DNA of 64,000 nt from Cellvibrio sp. KY-GH-1 (GTDB lineage Bacteria; Pseudomonadota; Gammaproteobacteria; Pseudomonadales; Cellvibrionaceae). Both the position numbers and the translations under genes were made by a program. The notes under the pieces were generated by a model. It did no database searches. It was not told the DNA's origin and was given only the letters and a program-made list of their open reading frames with translations. Location: contig NZ_CP031728.1 of NCBI RefSeq assembly GCF_008806975.1, positions 5,373,501-5,437,500 of the forward strand, read 5' to 3'. Position 1 is the first letter of the stretch; each line of letters opens with the position of its first letter. Shown piece after piece: positions 38,201 to 53,200 of this stretch.

Positions 38201-41200
38201 ACCGGGGCACGTCATCTGTTGGGCCATACCGATTACGGTTTGCGTTTGCAAAATAATGTTCTGGAATACAAAACCTATTCCGGCGGTTGGGTGAATACCG
38301 GTATTAGCCTGGCGGATGACCAGTGGCACCAGGTGGTGTTGTCCAATACGTTTACCAATGGTTCGATTTATTCGGATTCGATTGGCAAATTGTATGTGGA
38401 TGGCAAGTTGGTGTTCTCCGGTGTGGCGGGGTTGATGTCCTGGTCAAATTCAGACCGTATCTATGCCGGTGGTTTGCCGGGTGCCAGTGCGCAGAACTAC
38501 AAGGGCTTGCTGGATAATATTGCGATCTATGGTGAGGCGCTGAGCTCTGACCAGATCAAGCGTCATTACGATGCCTTTACCGGCGTTAACCGTGCGGTAA
38601 ATGCGGATTCCCTGGTGGTTCCCACCAGTGCGCAGGATCAATCCACCCGTTATTTCTATGATGCGCAGGGGCGTGAAGTTGGCCAGTTAAGTGCGCAGGG
38701 TTTCCTGACTGAAACGATTTATAGTGAAAATGGTAGCCGGGTCACGACGGTGGCCTACGGTAATCTGGTGACCGGTATTACCGCTGGCGATACGCTCGAC
38801 AGCGTGCGTGCCCGTGCAACCAACACCAAAGACCAGACGTCGGTGGTGGTATATAACGCGCGTGGTCAGGTGGATTCCGAGATCAATGCGGAAGGCAGTA
38901 TTACGCGTTATTTCTACAACAAACTGGGCCAGTTGTTGAAGAAAACCTCCGGTGAAGGGGCCGCTGATTTTACGGATGTACGTATTCAGCATCAGCGTTA
39001 CGATGCCTTTGGCCGTTTGGTAGGCAGTTTGAATGCCGAGGGCAGTGCATTGCTGCACGCCGGTTTGACGGCGGCGCAAGTGGATGCGTTGTATCGCGAT
39101 TACGGTACGCAATATAGCTACGATGCCAATAACCATTTGACCAGTGCGCGCGATGCCAATGGTCATACCACCCTGTATTTCTACGATTATGCCGGTCGTG
39201 AAGTGTACCGGGTGAATCATCTGGGTGAGGTAGTTGCTACCGGGCGCAATACCTTTGGTGAGGTGGTTTCAACTACACAGTATGCTGGCACTATTTCCAC
39301 CGCCGGTTTAACCGGCGGTGTTGGCCTTGCGCTGGTCAGCAGCCGTGTTGCCGCGATTGCAGATGCCCAGCAGGATCGTGTTGAAACAGTGGATTATGAC
39401 CGCACTGGCCGAACGTTACAGAAGGTGGATGCCGAGGGCTACCAGACTCGCTACCAGTACAGCGGTTTTGGTGATCTGATTAGTGAAACCCGCACTCTGG
39501 AAACGGTTGCGAAAAACCCGCAGTTGCTGGCGAATAAAGTCACTACTACCTTGTATGAATACGATACCCGTGGTTTGCGTACCCGTACCTTGCTGGATAC
39601 AGAAGGCCTGAGTCTGGGTAGCAAGAAGGTGTATGACGCCTTCGGGCGCGTGGTAAGTGAAACCAACGCCAGTGGTAAAACCACCACGACCCGTTACGAT
39701 GATGCTGGTCGTATTGTTGTGGTAACCGATGCATTGGGTGGCCAAAGCCGCACCGAATTTGATGCGTTTGGTCGCACACTCAAACAAATTGACGCCGCCG
39801 GAAATGAAACGCTGTATGCCTATGACGCGGCAAGTCGCCGTGTGATTACGCGTACACCTACTGGTATCGAGTCCCGTATTACCCACAACCGTCACGGCCA
39901 GCAAATTGAGGTGACGGATGGCAATGGCGTGTCCTTGCAATACAGCTATGACACTGACGGTAATTTATATCAAACCAAACGTGTAGACGCCTCTGGTGAG
40001 GTGCTGCTGGAAACACGAGTTTACGATCAAGTCGGTTTGTTGCTGGATGTCACTGATGCGCGTGGTATACGGACTCACTTTACCTACGATGCTGCCAACA
40101 GGACCTTCACCAGTGTGCAGGATGCGGATGGTCATGCGTGGGAAACCGTGTATGCCTACAACAGTTTTGGCAATCGTGTTCGCGTAACCGACCCCTCGGG
40201 GCGAATCACGCAAACGGATTACGACCGTGTTGGCAATGTGATTAAAACCACCGTGGATCCTACGGGTATTGGCTTGGTCACAGAGTATCGTTATAACGGC
40301 GCGGGCAGTGCGGTTGCGGTGGCAACCGGTTACGCGAGCAGCGCGGCGCGTTCAGTCACCCATTATCACTTTGATGCGTTGCAGCGTCGCACCCGTGAGG
40401 TGGTTGATCCGGCAGGATTGGCAATTACCAAGACTTACGAATACACCCTTGATGGCAAGGTGAGTGCGGTTGTCGATGCCAAAGGGCTGCGTAGCTATTT
40501 TGCGTATGATGATCTTGGCCGTGAAATCTTTGCGGTGAATGCCGAAGGCTACGTCACCGAGTCATTCTATAACGCGGTGGGGCAGCGTGTAGGTACTCGT
40601 GAATACAACCGCCCCGTGAGTTTTGCCAACGACAATAGCACGTTAAATGTTGAGCAAGTTCGCGGGCGTTTGGTGGCCGATGCTGACCAGGACCGCGTCA
40701 GTCATGTAGTGTTTGATGCGGATGGTCGTGCGGTCTATTCCATTGATAGCGCCAACCGTGTTGCCGAGGTGCGTTACGACAATAACGGCAATGCGATTGA
40801 ATCCCTGGCGTATACCCACGCGATTGTCATTCCCTCCAGTGTTACCAAGCCACAGGATTGGACCTTACAGCGCGTGCGTGATGCATTGGTGGCGGCAAGC
40901 AATACCGATGCAACCGCTGTTCGAACCAAAACCTTCTACGATTCGGCCAACCGTGCAATCTACAGCATGGACAGTCTCGGTGCTGTGACGGAACAGGCCT
41001 ACGACACCAGCGGTAACTTGCTGCTGAAGAAATCCCATCAGGAGTTCCTGTCGTACAACGCGATCACCACGCGGGCGGCATTGGAAACCGCGTTGAGTCA
41101 CACCGCGACAGATCGCGCCATCCGTTATGTCTATGACGCCGCTAACCGTGTGCGTTTTGTGGTGGATGGCGAAGGGTTTGTTACCGAGCATCGTTATGAT

Positions 41201-44200
41201 GCAGCAGGGTTGCTCACTCACACCATTGCCCATGCACAGCCTGTGAGTCTCGCGGCAGCGGTCAGTGAAGTGGTATTGAATGATGCGTTAACCAGTTTGG
41301 CCAGTGCGGCTAACCGGGTGAGCGAAACCGTCTATGACACTGCCGGTCGTGTGGTGGGGGCGAAAGACGGTTTGGGCTATCAGGACAGCTACACCCTGGA
41401 TGCCAATGGCAATGTGCTGGCGCAGACCAATAAAAATGGCCATGTGACCCGTCGTATTGTGGATGCACTGGGGCGTTTGCGTTACGAGATTGATGCTGAA
41501 GGGCGAGTGACCGAGCATCTGTATGATGCGCAAGGCAATGTTGTGTTAGCGGTTAAATATGCACAGGCCGTGGATACCACTGGCTGGGGTGGCGCCGTTG
41601 ATGAAGCGACCTTGCTGTCGCGTTTAAGCCCCTCCGGTAATGACAGCGTCGAGCGTTTTGCGTACGACAACCAGGGCCGACTGGTGTTTAGTGTGGACGC
41701 ACTGGGTGCGGTTACCGAAACGCGCCGCACCGGCATCATGATGAAAAACGGTACTACCTCCGGCGATATGTATGGCCAGGATGTGGTGGATGTCATTCGT
41801 TACGAGCAACGCATCCCACTCACCGGAGATATGAGTCAGGGCGGTATCCGTACGGCGCTGGAAGTGCTGGGTTACGGCAGTAAAACCTGGTACGAATCTA
41901 ACTGGCAAGGGGCCCGGATCAGCAGAACCTATCATGATCAACTGGGGCGTCCTAGCTTCAGGGTTGATGAGCAGGGACGCGTACATGAAACCCGTTATAC
42001 CGCTGCCGGTCAGGTAGCGGACGAGTTCATTTACGCCAATCTGGTGGATATCAAACAGCTGACTACTCTGGAGTCGCTGCGTGCGGCCCTGGTGGGTAAT
42101 CCGGTCTTCCGCCTGACCCATTTCAATTACAACCAGCGCGGTGATTTGGTCAGTACTGTGCGCGACCCGGATGGCAAGGCGCAAACCGAAGCACAGGTGA
42201 TTAATGCGTTTGGTGAAGTGATTGCGCGTGTCGATGCCAACCTGCATACCACCAAACAGGTTTATGACAACCGTGGCAATGTGATTTTTGTGGTTGATGC
42301 CCTGGGTCGTGTGAGTGAGCAGGTGTTTGATGCTGACGGCCGTGTTGTACAAACAACGCACTATGCAAACGCTATTAATCCAGCAACGGTTACGGCGGAT
42401 CGCCTGAGTGTTGAGTCTCAGTTGATTGTGACGAGTGATGACCGTATTACCGTCAAGCTCTATGACAATGCCGGTCAGTTGCGCTTTGAGGTTGACGCTA
42501 CGGGTGCGGTGAAAGAGTGGCGTTATGATGCGGCCGGTCAGGTGACCAGCTCATTGTCCTATAACCGTTACATTAATCTGGCGGGACAGGCGCTCGATAG
42601 CCTGACGATTACCAGCGTGAATGGTCTGTTGCAGGCAGCAGGGTACACGGCCGGTGCGCAATTCAATACCCAGGTTCAAACCAACCAATATGACAAGAGC
42701 GGCCTGTTGGTAGCAACCTCTGACACTGTGAATACCCGAGCAAAACACTACGATGCGAAGGGCAAGCTGATTAGTGAGACTGACCTGGGGGTTGCCGGTA
42801 CAGCGGATGACCGCGTGAACCGCTATTACTATGACCTGACGGGCAAGCTGGTCTTCAGTGCGGATGCCGAAGGGTACATCACGGAATATCTCTATAACGA
42901 TTTTAATGAAGCGATTGGTGAGACTCGTTTTGACCGTATTGATGTGGATGAACTGGATGCGCTCAGTGCGGCCGGTTTTGAGCAAGTTAAACGCTTTGTG
43001 GAACTACAAGTTCACTTGCGCCATCACGAGATTGTTCTCGCTGACCAGCCCCTGGGCTTCTGGAGTCTGGATGAAACCAGTGGTACCCAGGTAAAAGATC
43101 TGGGTACGCATGGTTATCACGGCACCTATAACAATGCAGTAAGCGCTTCCAATAGCGCGATCGAAGGTACCGGTAAAGGCATTAACCTGGCGCGTTACGG
43201 CTCAGCGTCATTGCCCTCCAGTGCCGCGATAGCGGGTAATAACCCTCGTACTATTGAACTGGTTGTGCAGAAGGATGAACGTGCTACTCGTGAACAAGTG
43301 ATTTACTTTGCAGGCAATGACAACGATGGAGAATCGCTGGTTATTGCGTTTGATGACGATGGCTTGCGCTTTGATGCAGGCGGCGAGTCGTTCATGCACC
43401 GTCTGGATATTGCCTACATTGGCAAGCCACTGCATATCGCGGTGACTTACAACAGTCGCGACCTGGTGGTGTATATCAATGGGCAGGCACTTGAACATTG
43501 GTATGTCAATTTAAATACCGCAACGGATTATCATCTGGTTGGCCAAAAGCCAAACGGCCACTTTGGCCTGACCGGGATGGTGCGCGATGTTGCGGTGTAT
43601 GACCAGGTGCTATCGACAGCAGATATCCAGCGGCACGCGAAGAGTGCGCTCAAACCGGTCACCGGCGCTGATCGCACGGAGCGTATTGTTCTTGACCAGT
43701 TTGGCCAAAAGGCCTACAGCATTGATGCGGAAGGCTATATCACCGCGCACACATTTGATCCGCAAGGCAATGAAATTGAAACACGCCGTTATGCCGAGGT
43801 TAGCCTCGCTACCCTGGCGGCATTCGGCTTTGCGCTCTCGGAAAAAACCAGTGCACTGGAATTGAAAAATGCCATCCAGGCCTATGTTGCCTTGCGTCCC
43901 GCGGCAATGGCGGCGGATCAGGTGATTACCTCGGTATACGATACCCTGGATCGTCAGATCTTTCAGGTGGATGGCGCAGGTTATGTGCGTGAAACCCGCT
44001 ATGACGCTGTGGGTAATCGCGTGAAAGAGATTGCCTATGCAACAGCCCATACCGCGGCACAAATTGCGGCGTTGCCATTATCCGGTGCGATTAGCAACGC
44101 CCTGGATCGTGACACTAACTACATCTACGATGCGGCCAATCAGTTAATTGGGGTTGAGGCGGCGGATAATGCGGTCACGCAAAACCACTATAACGCCTTT

Positions 44201-47200
44201 GGTGAGCGAGTGCGTGTTCGCTCGGCGGTAGGTGAGGCGGATGAGCGGGAAACTCAATTTATCTATGACCGTGCGGGACGTAAGTCTGGCGAGCGCAGTG
44301 GCAATGCCATTGCGCAAGCGGGCGTGCGCAGCACAATCACCTATGATGCCTTGGGGCAGGTGATCAGTGAAGAAAATGAAGCGGGTGAAGTGACTCGCTA
44401 TGTGTATGATCAACGGGGCAACCTGACGCACACCATCAATGCTGAAGGTGATGTTGCTACACAGCAATACAATGCATTCTCTGAGGTGATTGCAGAGCGT
44501 AGTGTGGCGACCCGCATTAGCCCGGCCATTGGCAACCATCAAGGAGAGCTGACCACGGCCCTGACCTCGCAATTGGTTGCTAACGCGGCGGATAGTATCC
44601 AAAGCACCGCCTATAACAAGATGGGCGAGGTGATTGGCAAGGTAGATGCTGAAGGCAATGCCACCGGTTATGTGCGCAATGCGTTTGGCGAGGTAGTTCG
44701 TCAGGATGAGTCGGTCAGTGCGTCGCAAGTACAAAGCACCGAATTTGCGTATGACCGTCGCGGTCTGAATACTTTAACTACGCGCGATCCGGAGGGAAAT
44801 AATCTCTCGGTACAAAAAACCTACGATGCGTTCGGGAACCTGGTGGAGGAAACCAACTGGCGGGTGAAGGCCTCGTTTGAATTACCGGTGGCTACCTCGT
44901 TCTGGTCTGCGAATAACATTAATGGCAATACCATCAAAGATGGCGCCAGTGGAACGTTAAACGGCTCAAGTTCTTCTGGTGTTACTGTGGCGAATGAGCA
45001 TCCAACGGGTAACCCGTTGCTGCAGTCATTCTCGTTTGATGGTACCAGCAGTGGTCGTACTATCTCATTGGGTACTGACTCCAAATTAAATGCCGACCAT
45101 GGCACTGTGTCTTTATGGATGAAGACAGCAGATGCAGGTACGGGTGAGCGTTTATTGTTTGGTGATTACTACAGTTATCGCATCAGCCTGATAAATAACA
45201 ATATTGTTGTTAACAATATTGCATCTGGCCAAAGTGCCTCACCGTCACCGGCTATCAAACTTAACGACAACAACTGGCATCACATTGCCCTGACGTTCGA
45301 TAAAGATGTGGCGCAAGGTGCATCTTTGTATGTTGACGGTGAGAAGGTTTCCACATTCACCATTAACCGAGCGGCTAGCTTATATACAACGGGTATTGGT
45401 AGTACTGCTGGCAGTTATATATATAAAGGTCTGATCAGTGATGTCGGTTTGTATGCGGATGTGTTATCGGCCGATGACATCAAAAACCTGGTTGCCGCCA
45501 CCAAAGCTATTGCTGGTCATCCGGAAGGCGTTGTTCGTTACGCCTATGACCAGCGCAACCAGCAAATCTCTGTTACCAATAAACTGGGCATTACCAGTTT
45601 CACCACCGTTGATGCCTTCGGTGAAACCATTTCCAGTAAGGACGCACTGGGCAATATCACCACCTATGCCACCGATAAAACGGCACGCCGTTTAACTGTC
45701 ACGACAGCCGAAGGTATCCAGACCCGTACTTACTTCAACGGTCAGGGTGATGTCATTGAACTGATTGATGGCGAAGGCCATTCAACCACTTACGAATACG
45801 ATGACAATGGCAACCTGGTGAAGGAAACCAATGCGGAGGGTGAAATTGTCACTCTGGTTTACGATGCGGCCAACCGTGTCACCACCGAAACCCGCAACGG
45901 AGTCGTGGTCCAGAGCACCTATGACAAAGCGGGACGGGTACTGCAAATTGCGCGCGACCCGGCCAGCACCAACCTGATTAGTACCAGCCGTTATAACACG
46001 CGTGGTCAGGTGATTGAGTCTACCGATCCTACAGGTCTGGTGACCCGGACTTTTTATGACCGTAATGGTCGTGTCGTCCGTGTGGTTCTGGATCCGAGCG
46101 GGAAAAATCTGATCACTGAATACACCTATGACGGTGTTGGCAAAATCACCGAACAGCGCGAAGCGGTGGGTACGGCGGCGCTGCGAGTCACGCGCTTTGA
46201 GTACGACGTATTAGGCCGCAAGGTGAAGGAGACGGTGGATCCGGCGGGCTTGGGGTTAGTCACCACCTACGAGTACGACCACAACAACAACCTGATCAAA
46301 CAAACCGCGCCGAATGGCGGCGTAACGCGCACTTACTACGATGCAGAAAACCGTGCGCGAGTCATTGTGAATGCGGTGGGTGCGGTAGAAGCGCTGCAGT
46401 ACGACGCTATGGATCAGGTGGTGTCGAGAACGACCTACAACACGGCGCTAGCGCTGAACCATGCGGCCCTGAACAGCCGCGACCCGGCGGTGGTATTGGC
46501 CGCGGTATCCGGATCCGCAAGTAATGATCGTATCACCCGCGAAGTCTTTGATCGTGATGGCCGCGTGGTGTACAGCATCAATGGGCGCAACGAAGTCACG
46601 GAAAACCGTTACGACAAGAACGGCAATGTGATTGAACAATTAAGCTACGACCGGGTGATTACGTCACCGGCGAGCTGGACGGTGGCGAATGTGGCCGCCC
46701 AGGTGGCCGCAGCGGGCAACACTGACGTGACCAGCCTGCGTACACGGATCATCTATGACGGCGTGAACCGTGAGATTTACCGTGTTGATGGCCGTGGTTA
46801 TGTGGTTACTACGCAGTACGATGTGCGTGGTAATCGCGTAGCGGTCGTGCGTTCAGCACAGGCAATCAACTACAACACCGCAACCAGCGAAGCGGCAGTA
46901 GCTGCGCAACTGGTAGTCCATGCGGATGATCGCACTGAGCGTTACAGCTATGACGGTTTGAATCGCCAGCAATTTATGATTGATGGTAATGGCTATGTGA
47001 CCGAAACCCGTTATGACGGTGCCAACCGTGTGACAGACGAGATCCGCTATACCGAGCAATTAATGGTATCGGGTGTGGTGAGTTCAGCGGCGATCCAGGG
47101 CGCGTTAGGGGCGTTTGGCAGCGATGATATCCGTCAGCGTGTTGAATATGACACATTGGGTCGCCAGACCCGGATAGAAGATGGCAATGGAGCTGCAGAC

Positions 47201-50200
47201 ACCTACACCGTTGATGCTCATGGGAACACCACCTCTCACACCGACAAGCGCGGCAAGGTCACACATCTGGTTAACGACCTATTGGGTCGTGAGTTGTACC
47301 GTATTGATGCGAGTGGCTACGTCACCCAAACGGTGTATGACGCCCTGAACAATCCAACCCGTGTTATCCAGTACGCGACCGCGATCAGCAAGTCGGGCTG
47401 GAGTAGTGCGGTCAGCAAATCCACGGTAGAGGCGTTGGTCAGCCCGCATGCAGATGACCGTACCACCTACCTTGCCTACGATGCCGCGGGTGAAGAGCAA
47501 TACCGTGTGGATTCGAAAGGTACCGTGACGGAAACCTCGCGTCGTGGTCATGTAATCGACACGACAGTGTACGCACAGGCTATCCCGTTAACCGGTGACC
47601 TGAGTGCCAGTGGTATTGCCGCCACCCTGTCGGGCCTTAATGCATCGGCTAACAGCCAGAATGTCACCCGTCGCAGTTTCAGTGATGAAGCGGGTCGTGC
47701 GGTCTATGAGATCGATGGCAATGGCTATGTCACCCAATCGATTTACAACAGCCAGGGTCAAGTTGAAGAGACCCGTCACTACCGCGATGCGGTATTGCTG
47801 TCGAATGCGACCAGTCGTCAACAGTTGATTAGCGTACTCACTAGCAATCCGTCTACGGTATCGGTGTACCAGCAGCAATACGATGACAGCGGCAACCTGG
47901 TAGCGACAGTATCGGATCCGGGTGGATTAGCGATCACGCGCACGCAAGTGAACAACGCGTTTGGCGAAGCGAAATCGACCACGGATGCCAATGGCAATGT
48001 CACGCAGAACCAGTACGACAAGCGTGGAGCGGTGGTATTGCAAACGAACGCGGAAGGCGAGGTTATCAGCCAGACGTATGACGCGTTTGGTCAGCGTTCG
48101 GGCGAAGTGCGCAACGGCGTACAAAGCAGCTTCGGTTACGACAAGGCAGGTAATCTGCTGAGTGAATTGAAAGACGTTGGTGGTCTTGCGGCGCAGACGG
48201 TACGGGAATACGACGGCGCAGGTCATGTCACCAAAGAGACTGGTGCCGATGGCATCGCGACAGTCACGGAATACAACGCGGTAGGTCTGGCGGTGAAAGT
48301 CACTCGCGATCCGATCACTGGCACCAACCCAGGTGGGTTGAATGTGATCACCGAGTACGTCTACAACGCACAGGGTCAAGTGGTAGAGCAACGCGAAGCG
48401 GTGGGTACGACGGCGCTGCGAGTCACGCGCTTTGAGTACGACGTATTAGGCCGCAAGGTGAAGGAGACGGTGGATCCGGCAGGCTTGGGGTTAGTCACCA
48501 CCTACGAGTACGACCACAACAACAACCTGATCAAACAAACCGCGCCGAATGGCGGCGTAACGCGCACTTACTACGATGCAGAAAACCGTGCGCGAGTCAT
48601 TGTGAATGCGGTGGGTGCGGTAGAAGCGCTGCAGTACGACGCTATGGATCAGGTGGTGTCGAGAACGACCTACAACACGGCGCTAGCGCTGAACCATGCG
48701 GCCCTGAACAGCCGCGACCCGGCGGTGGTATTGGCCGCGGTATCCGGATCCGCAAGTAATGATCGTATCACCCGCGAAGTCTTTGATCGTGATGGCCGCG
48801 TAGTGTACAGCATCAATGGGCGCAACGAAGTCACGGAAAACCGTTACGACAAGAACGGCAATGTAATTGAACAATTAAGCTACGACCGGGTGATTACGTC
48901 ACCGGCGAGCTGGACGGTGGCGAATGTGGCCGCCCAGGTGGCCGCAGCGGGCAACACTGACGTGACCAGCCTGCGTACACGGATCATCTATGACGGCGTG
49001 AACCGTGAGATTTACCGTATTGATGGTCGTGGTTATGTGGTTACCACGCAGTACGATGCACGGGGTAATCGCGTAGCGGTCGTGCGTTCAGCACAGGCAA
49101 TCAACTACAACACCGCAACCAGCGAAGCGGCAGTAGCTGCGCAACTGGTAGTCCATGCGGATGATCGCACTGAGCGTTACAGCTATGACGGTTTGAATCG
49201 CCAGCAATTTATGATTGATGGTAATGGCTATGTGACCGAAACCCGTTATGACGGTGCCAACCGTGTGACAGACGAGATCCGCTATACCGAGCAATTAACG
49301 GTATCGGGTGTGGTGAGTTCAGCGGCGATCCAGGGCGCGTTAGGGGCGTTTGGCAGCGATGATATCCGTCAGCGTGTTGAATATGACACATTGGGTCGCC
49401 AGACCCGGATAGAAGATGGCAATGGAGCTGCAGACACCTACACCGTTGATGCTCATGGGAACACCACCTCTCACACCGACAAGCGCGGCAAGGTCACACA
49501 TCTGGTTAACGACCTATTGGGTCGTGAGTTGTACCGTATTGATGCGAGTGGCTACGTCACCCAAACGGTGTATGACGCCCTGAACAATCCAACCCGTGTT
49601 ATCCAGTACGCGACCGCGATCAGCAAGTCGGGCTGGAGTAGTGCGGTCAGCAAATCCACGGTAGAGGCGTTGGTCAGCCCGCATGCAGATGACCGTACCA
49701 CCTACCTTGCCTACGATGCCGCGGGTGAAGAGCAATACCGTGTGGATTCGAAAGGTACCGTGACGGAAACCTCGCGTCGTGGTCATGTAATCGACACGAC
49801 AGTGTACGCACAGGCTATCCCGTTAACCGGTGACCTGAGTGCCAGTGGTATTGCCGCCACCCTGTCGGGCCTTAATGCATCGGCTAACAGCCAGAATGTC
49901 ACCCGTCGCAGTTTCAGTGATGAAGCGGGTCGTGCGGTCTATGAGATCGATGGCAATGGCTATGTCACCCAATCGATTTACAACAGCCAGGGTCAAGTTG
50001 AAGAGACCCGTCACTACCGCGATGCGGTATTGCTGTCGAATGCGACCAGTCGTCAACAGTTGATTAGCGTACTCACTAGCAATCCGTCTACGGTATCGGT
50101 GTACCAGCAGCAATACGATGACAGCGGCAACCTGGTAGCGACAGTATCGGATCCGGGTGGATTAGCGATCACGCGCACGCAAGTGAACAACGCGTTTGGC

Positions 50201-53200
50201 GAAGCGAAATCGACCACGGATGCCAATGGCAATGTCACGCAGAACCAGTACGACAAGCGTGGAGCGGTGGTATTGCAAACGAACGCGGAAGGCGAGGTTA
50301 TCAGCCAGACGTATGACGCGTTTGGTCAGCGTTCGGGCGAAGTGCGCAACGGCGTACAAAGCAGCTTCGGTTACGACAAGGCAGGTAATCTGCTGAGTGA
50401 ATTGAAAGACGTTGGTGGTCTTGCGGCGCAGACGGTACGGGAATACGACGGCGCAGGTCATGTCACCAAAGAGACTGGTGCCGATGGCATCGCGACAGTC
50501 ACGGAATACAACGCGGTAGGTCTGGCGGTGAAAGTCACTCGCGATCCGATCACTGGCACCAACCCAGGTGGGTTGAATGTGATCACCGAGTACGTCTACA
50601 ACGCACAGGGTCAAGTGGTAGAGCAACGCGAAGCGGTGGGTACGACGGCGCTGCGAGTCACGCGCTTTGAGTACGACGTATTAGGCCGCAAGGTGAAGGA
50701 GACGGTGGATCCGGCGGGCTTGGGGTTAGTCACCACCTACGAGTACGACCACAACAACAACCTGATCAAACAAACCGCGCCGAATGGCGGCGTAACGCGC
50801 ACTTACTACGATGCAGAAAACCGTGCGCGAGTCATTGTGAATGCGGTGGGTGCGGTAGAAGCGCTGCAGTACGACGCTATGGATCAGGTGGTGTCGAGAA
50901 CGACCTACAACACGGCGCTAGCGCTGAACCATGCGGCCCTGAACAGCCGCGACCCGGCGGTGGTATTGGCCGCGGTATCCGGATCCGCAAGTAATGATCG
51001 TATCACCCGCGAAGTCTTTGATCGTGATGGCCGCGTAGTGTACAGCATCAATGGGCGCAACGAAGTCACGGAAAACCGTTACGACAAGAACGGCAATGTG
51101 ATTGAACAATTAAGCTACGACCGGGTGATTACGTCACCGGCGAGCTGGACGGTGGCGAATGTGGCCGCCCAGGTGGCCGCAGCGGGCAACACTGACGTGA
51201 CCAGCCTGCGTACACGGATCATCTATGACGGCGTGAACCGTGAGATTTACCGTGTTGATGGCCGTGGTTATGTGGTTACTACGCAGTACGATGTGCGTGG
51301 TAATCGCGTAGCGGTCGTGCGTTCAGCACAGGCAATCAACTACAACACCGCAACCAGCGAAGCGGCAGTAGCTGCGCAACTGGTAGTCCATGCGGATGAT
51401 CGCACTGAGCGTTACAGCTATGACGGTTTGAATCGCCAGCAATTTATGATTGATGGTAATGGCTATGTGACCGAAACCCGTTATGACGGTGCCAACCGTG
51501 TGACAGACGAGATCCGCTATACCGAGCAATTAATGGTATCGGGTGTGGTGAGTTCAGCGGCGATCCAGGGCGCGTTAGGGGCGTTTGGCAGCGATGATAT
51601 CCGTCAGCGTGTTGAATATGACACATTGGGTCGCCAGACCCGGATAGAAGATGGCAATGGAGCTGCAGACACCTACACCGTTGATGCTCATGGGAACACC
51701 ACCTCTCACACCGACAAGCGCGGCAAGGTCACACATCTGGTTAACGACCTATTGGGTCGTGAGTTGTACCGTATTGATGCGAGTGGCTACGTCACCCAAA
51801 CGGTGTATGACGCCCTGAACAATCCAACCCGTGTTATCCAGTACGCGACCGCGATCAGCAAGTCGGGCTGGAGTAGTGCGGTCAGCAAATCCACGGTAGA
51901 GGCGTTGGTCAGCCCGCATGCAGATGACCGTACCACCTACCTTGCCTACGATGCCGCGGGTGAAGAGCAATACCGTGTGGATTCGAAAGGTACCGTGACG
52001 GAAACCTCGCGTCGTGGTCATGTAATCGACACGACAGTGTACGCACAGGCTATCCCGTTAACCGGTGACCTGAGTGCCAGTGGTATTGCCGCCACCCTGT
52101 CGGGCCTTAATGCATCGGCTAACAGCCAGAATGTCACCCGTCGCAGTTTCAGTGATGAAGCGGGTCGTGCGGTCTATGAGATCGATGGCAATGGCTATGT
52201 CACCCAATCGATTTACAACAGCCAGGGTCAAGTTGAAGAGACCCGTCACTACCGCGATGCGGTATTGCTGTCGAATGCGACCAGTCGTCAACAGTTGATT
52301 AGCGTACTCACTAGCAATCCGTCTACGGTATCGGTGTACCAGCAGCAATACGATGACAGCGGCAACCTGGTAGCGACAGTATCGGATCCGGGTGGATTAG
52401 CGATCACGCGCACGCAAGTGAACAACGCGTTTGGCGAAGCGAAATCGACCACGGATGCCAATGGCAATGTCACGCAGAACCAGTACGACAAGCGTGGAGC
52501 GGTGGTATTGCAAACGAACGCGGAAGGCGAGGTTATCAGCCAGACGTATGACGCGTTTGGTCAGCGTTCGGGCGAAGTGCGCAACGGCGTACAAAGCAGC
52601 TTCGGTTACGACAAGGCAGGTAATCTGCTGAGTGAATTGAAAGACGTTGGTGGTCTTGCGGCGCAGACGGTACGGGAATACGACGGCGCAGGTCATGTCA
52701 CCAAAGAGACTGGTGCCGATGGCATCGCGACAGTCACGGAATACAACGCGGTAGGTCTGGCGGTGAAAGTCACTCGCGATCCGATCACTGGCACCAACCC
52801 AGGTGGGTTGAATGTGATCACCGAGTACGTCTACAACGCACAGGGTCAAGTGGTAGAGCAACGCGAAGCGGTGGGTACGACGGCGCTGCGAGTCACGCGC
52901 TTTGAGTACGACGTATTAGGCCGCAAGGTGAAGGAGACGGTGGATCCGGCAGGCTTGGGGTTGGTCACCGAGTTTGTTTACAACAGCCGTGGTGATCAGG
53001 TAGCAGTAATTACCGGTGGTATTGCAACGGGCAATGTGCAGCGCGCCATCTACAACAAAGAACAACAGCTTACCCATGAAATCGCAGCGGATGGCGTAGT
53101 CAAGAAATACACCTATGATGCCAAAGGTCGAGTGATTGAAACCACAACCTACGCAACACCTTTGGCATTGGGGGCGTTGCCGCTGGATTTGACGGGTGCG

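Larger units (their letters stand above)
38038..46651. repeat. Long direct repeat, copy 2 (partner 1-8614)
   Basis: This is the second copy of the 8.6-kb direct repeat, inside giant gene 2. It covers LamG 1, YD stretch 1, LamG 2, YD stretch 2, LamG 3 and YD stretch 3. It ends inside the first tandem 2,235-bp unit, at the place where gene 1 has its SPRY-like insertion. Confidence 0.92.

Noticed and set aside
1..46651. The long duplication as pure assembly error
   Set aside because: The copies have different neighbours, and further on diverged homologous blocks with in-frame changes, so two real genes exist. Local collapse or expansion of the near-identical parts cannot be excluded from sequence alone.
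46157..52861. Tandem units as mobile elements
   Set aside because: No inverted ends, target duplications, transposase or integrase are present. Units are in-frame coding YD repeats, so duplication by recombination explains them.
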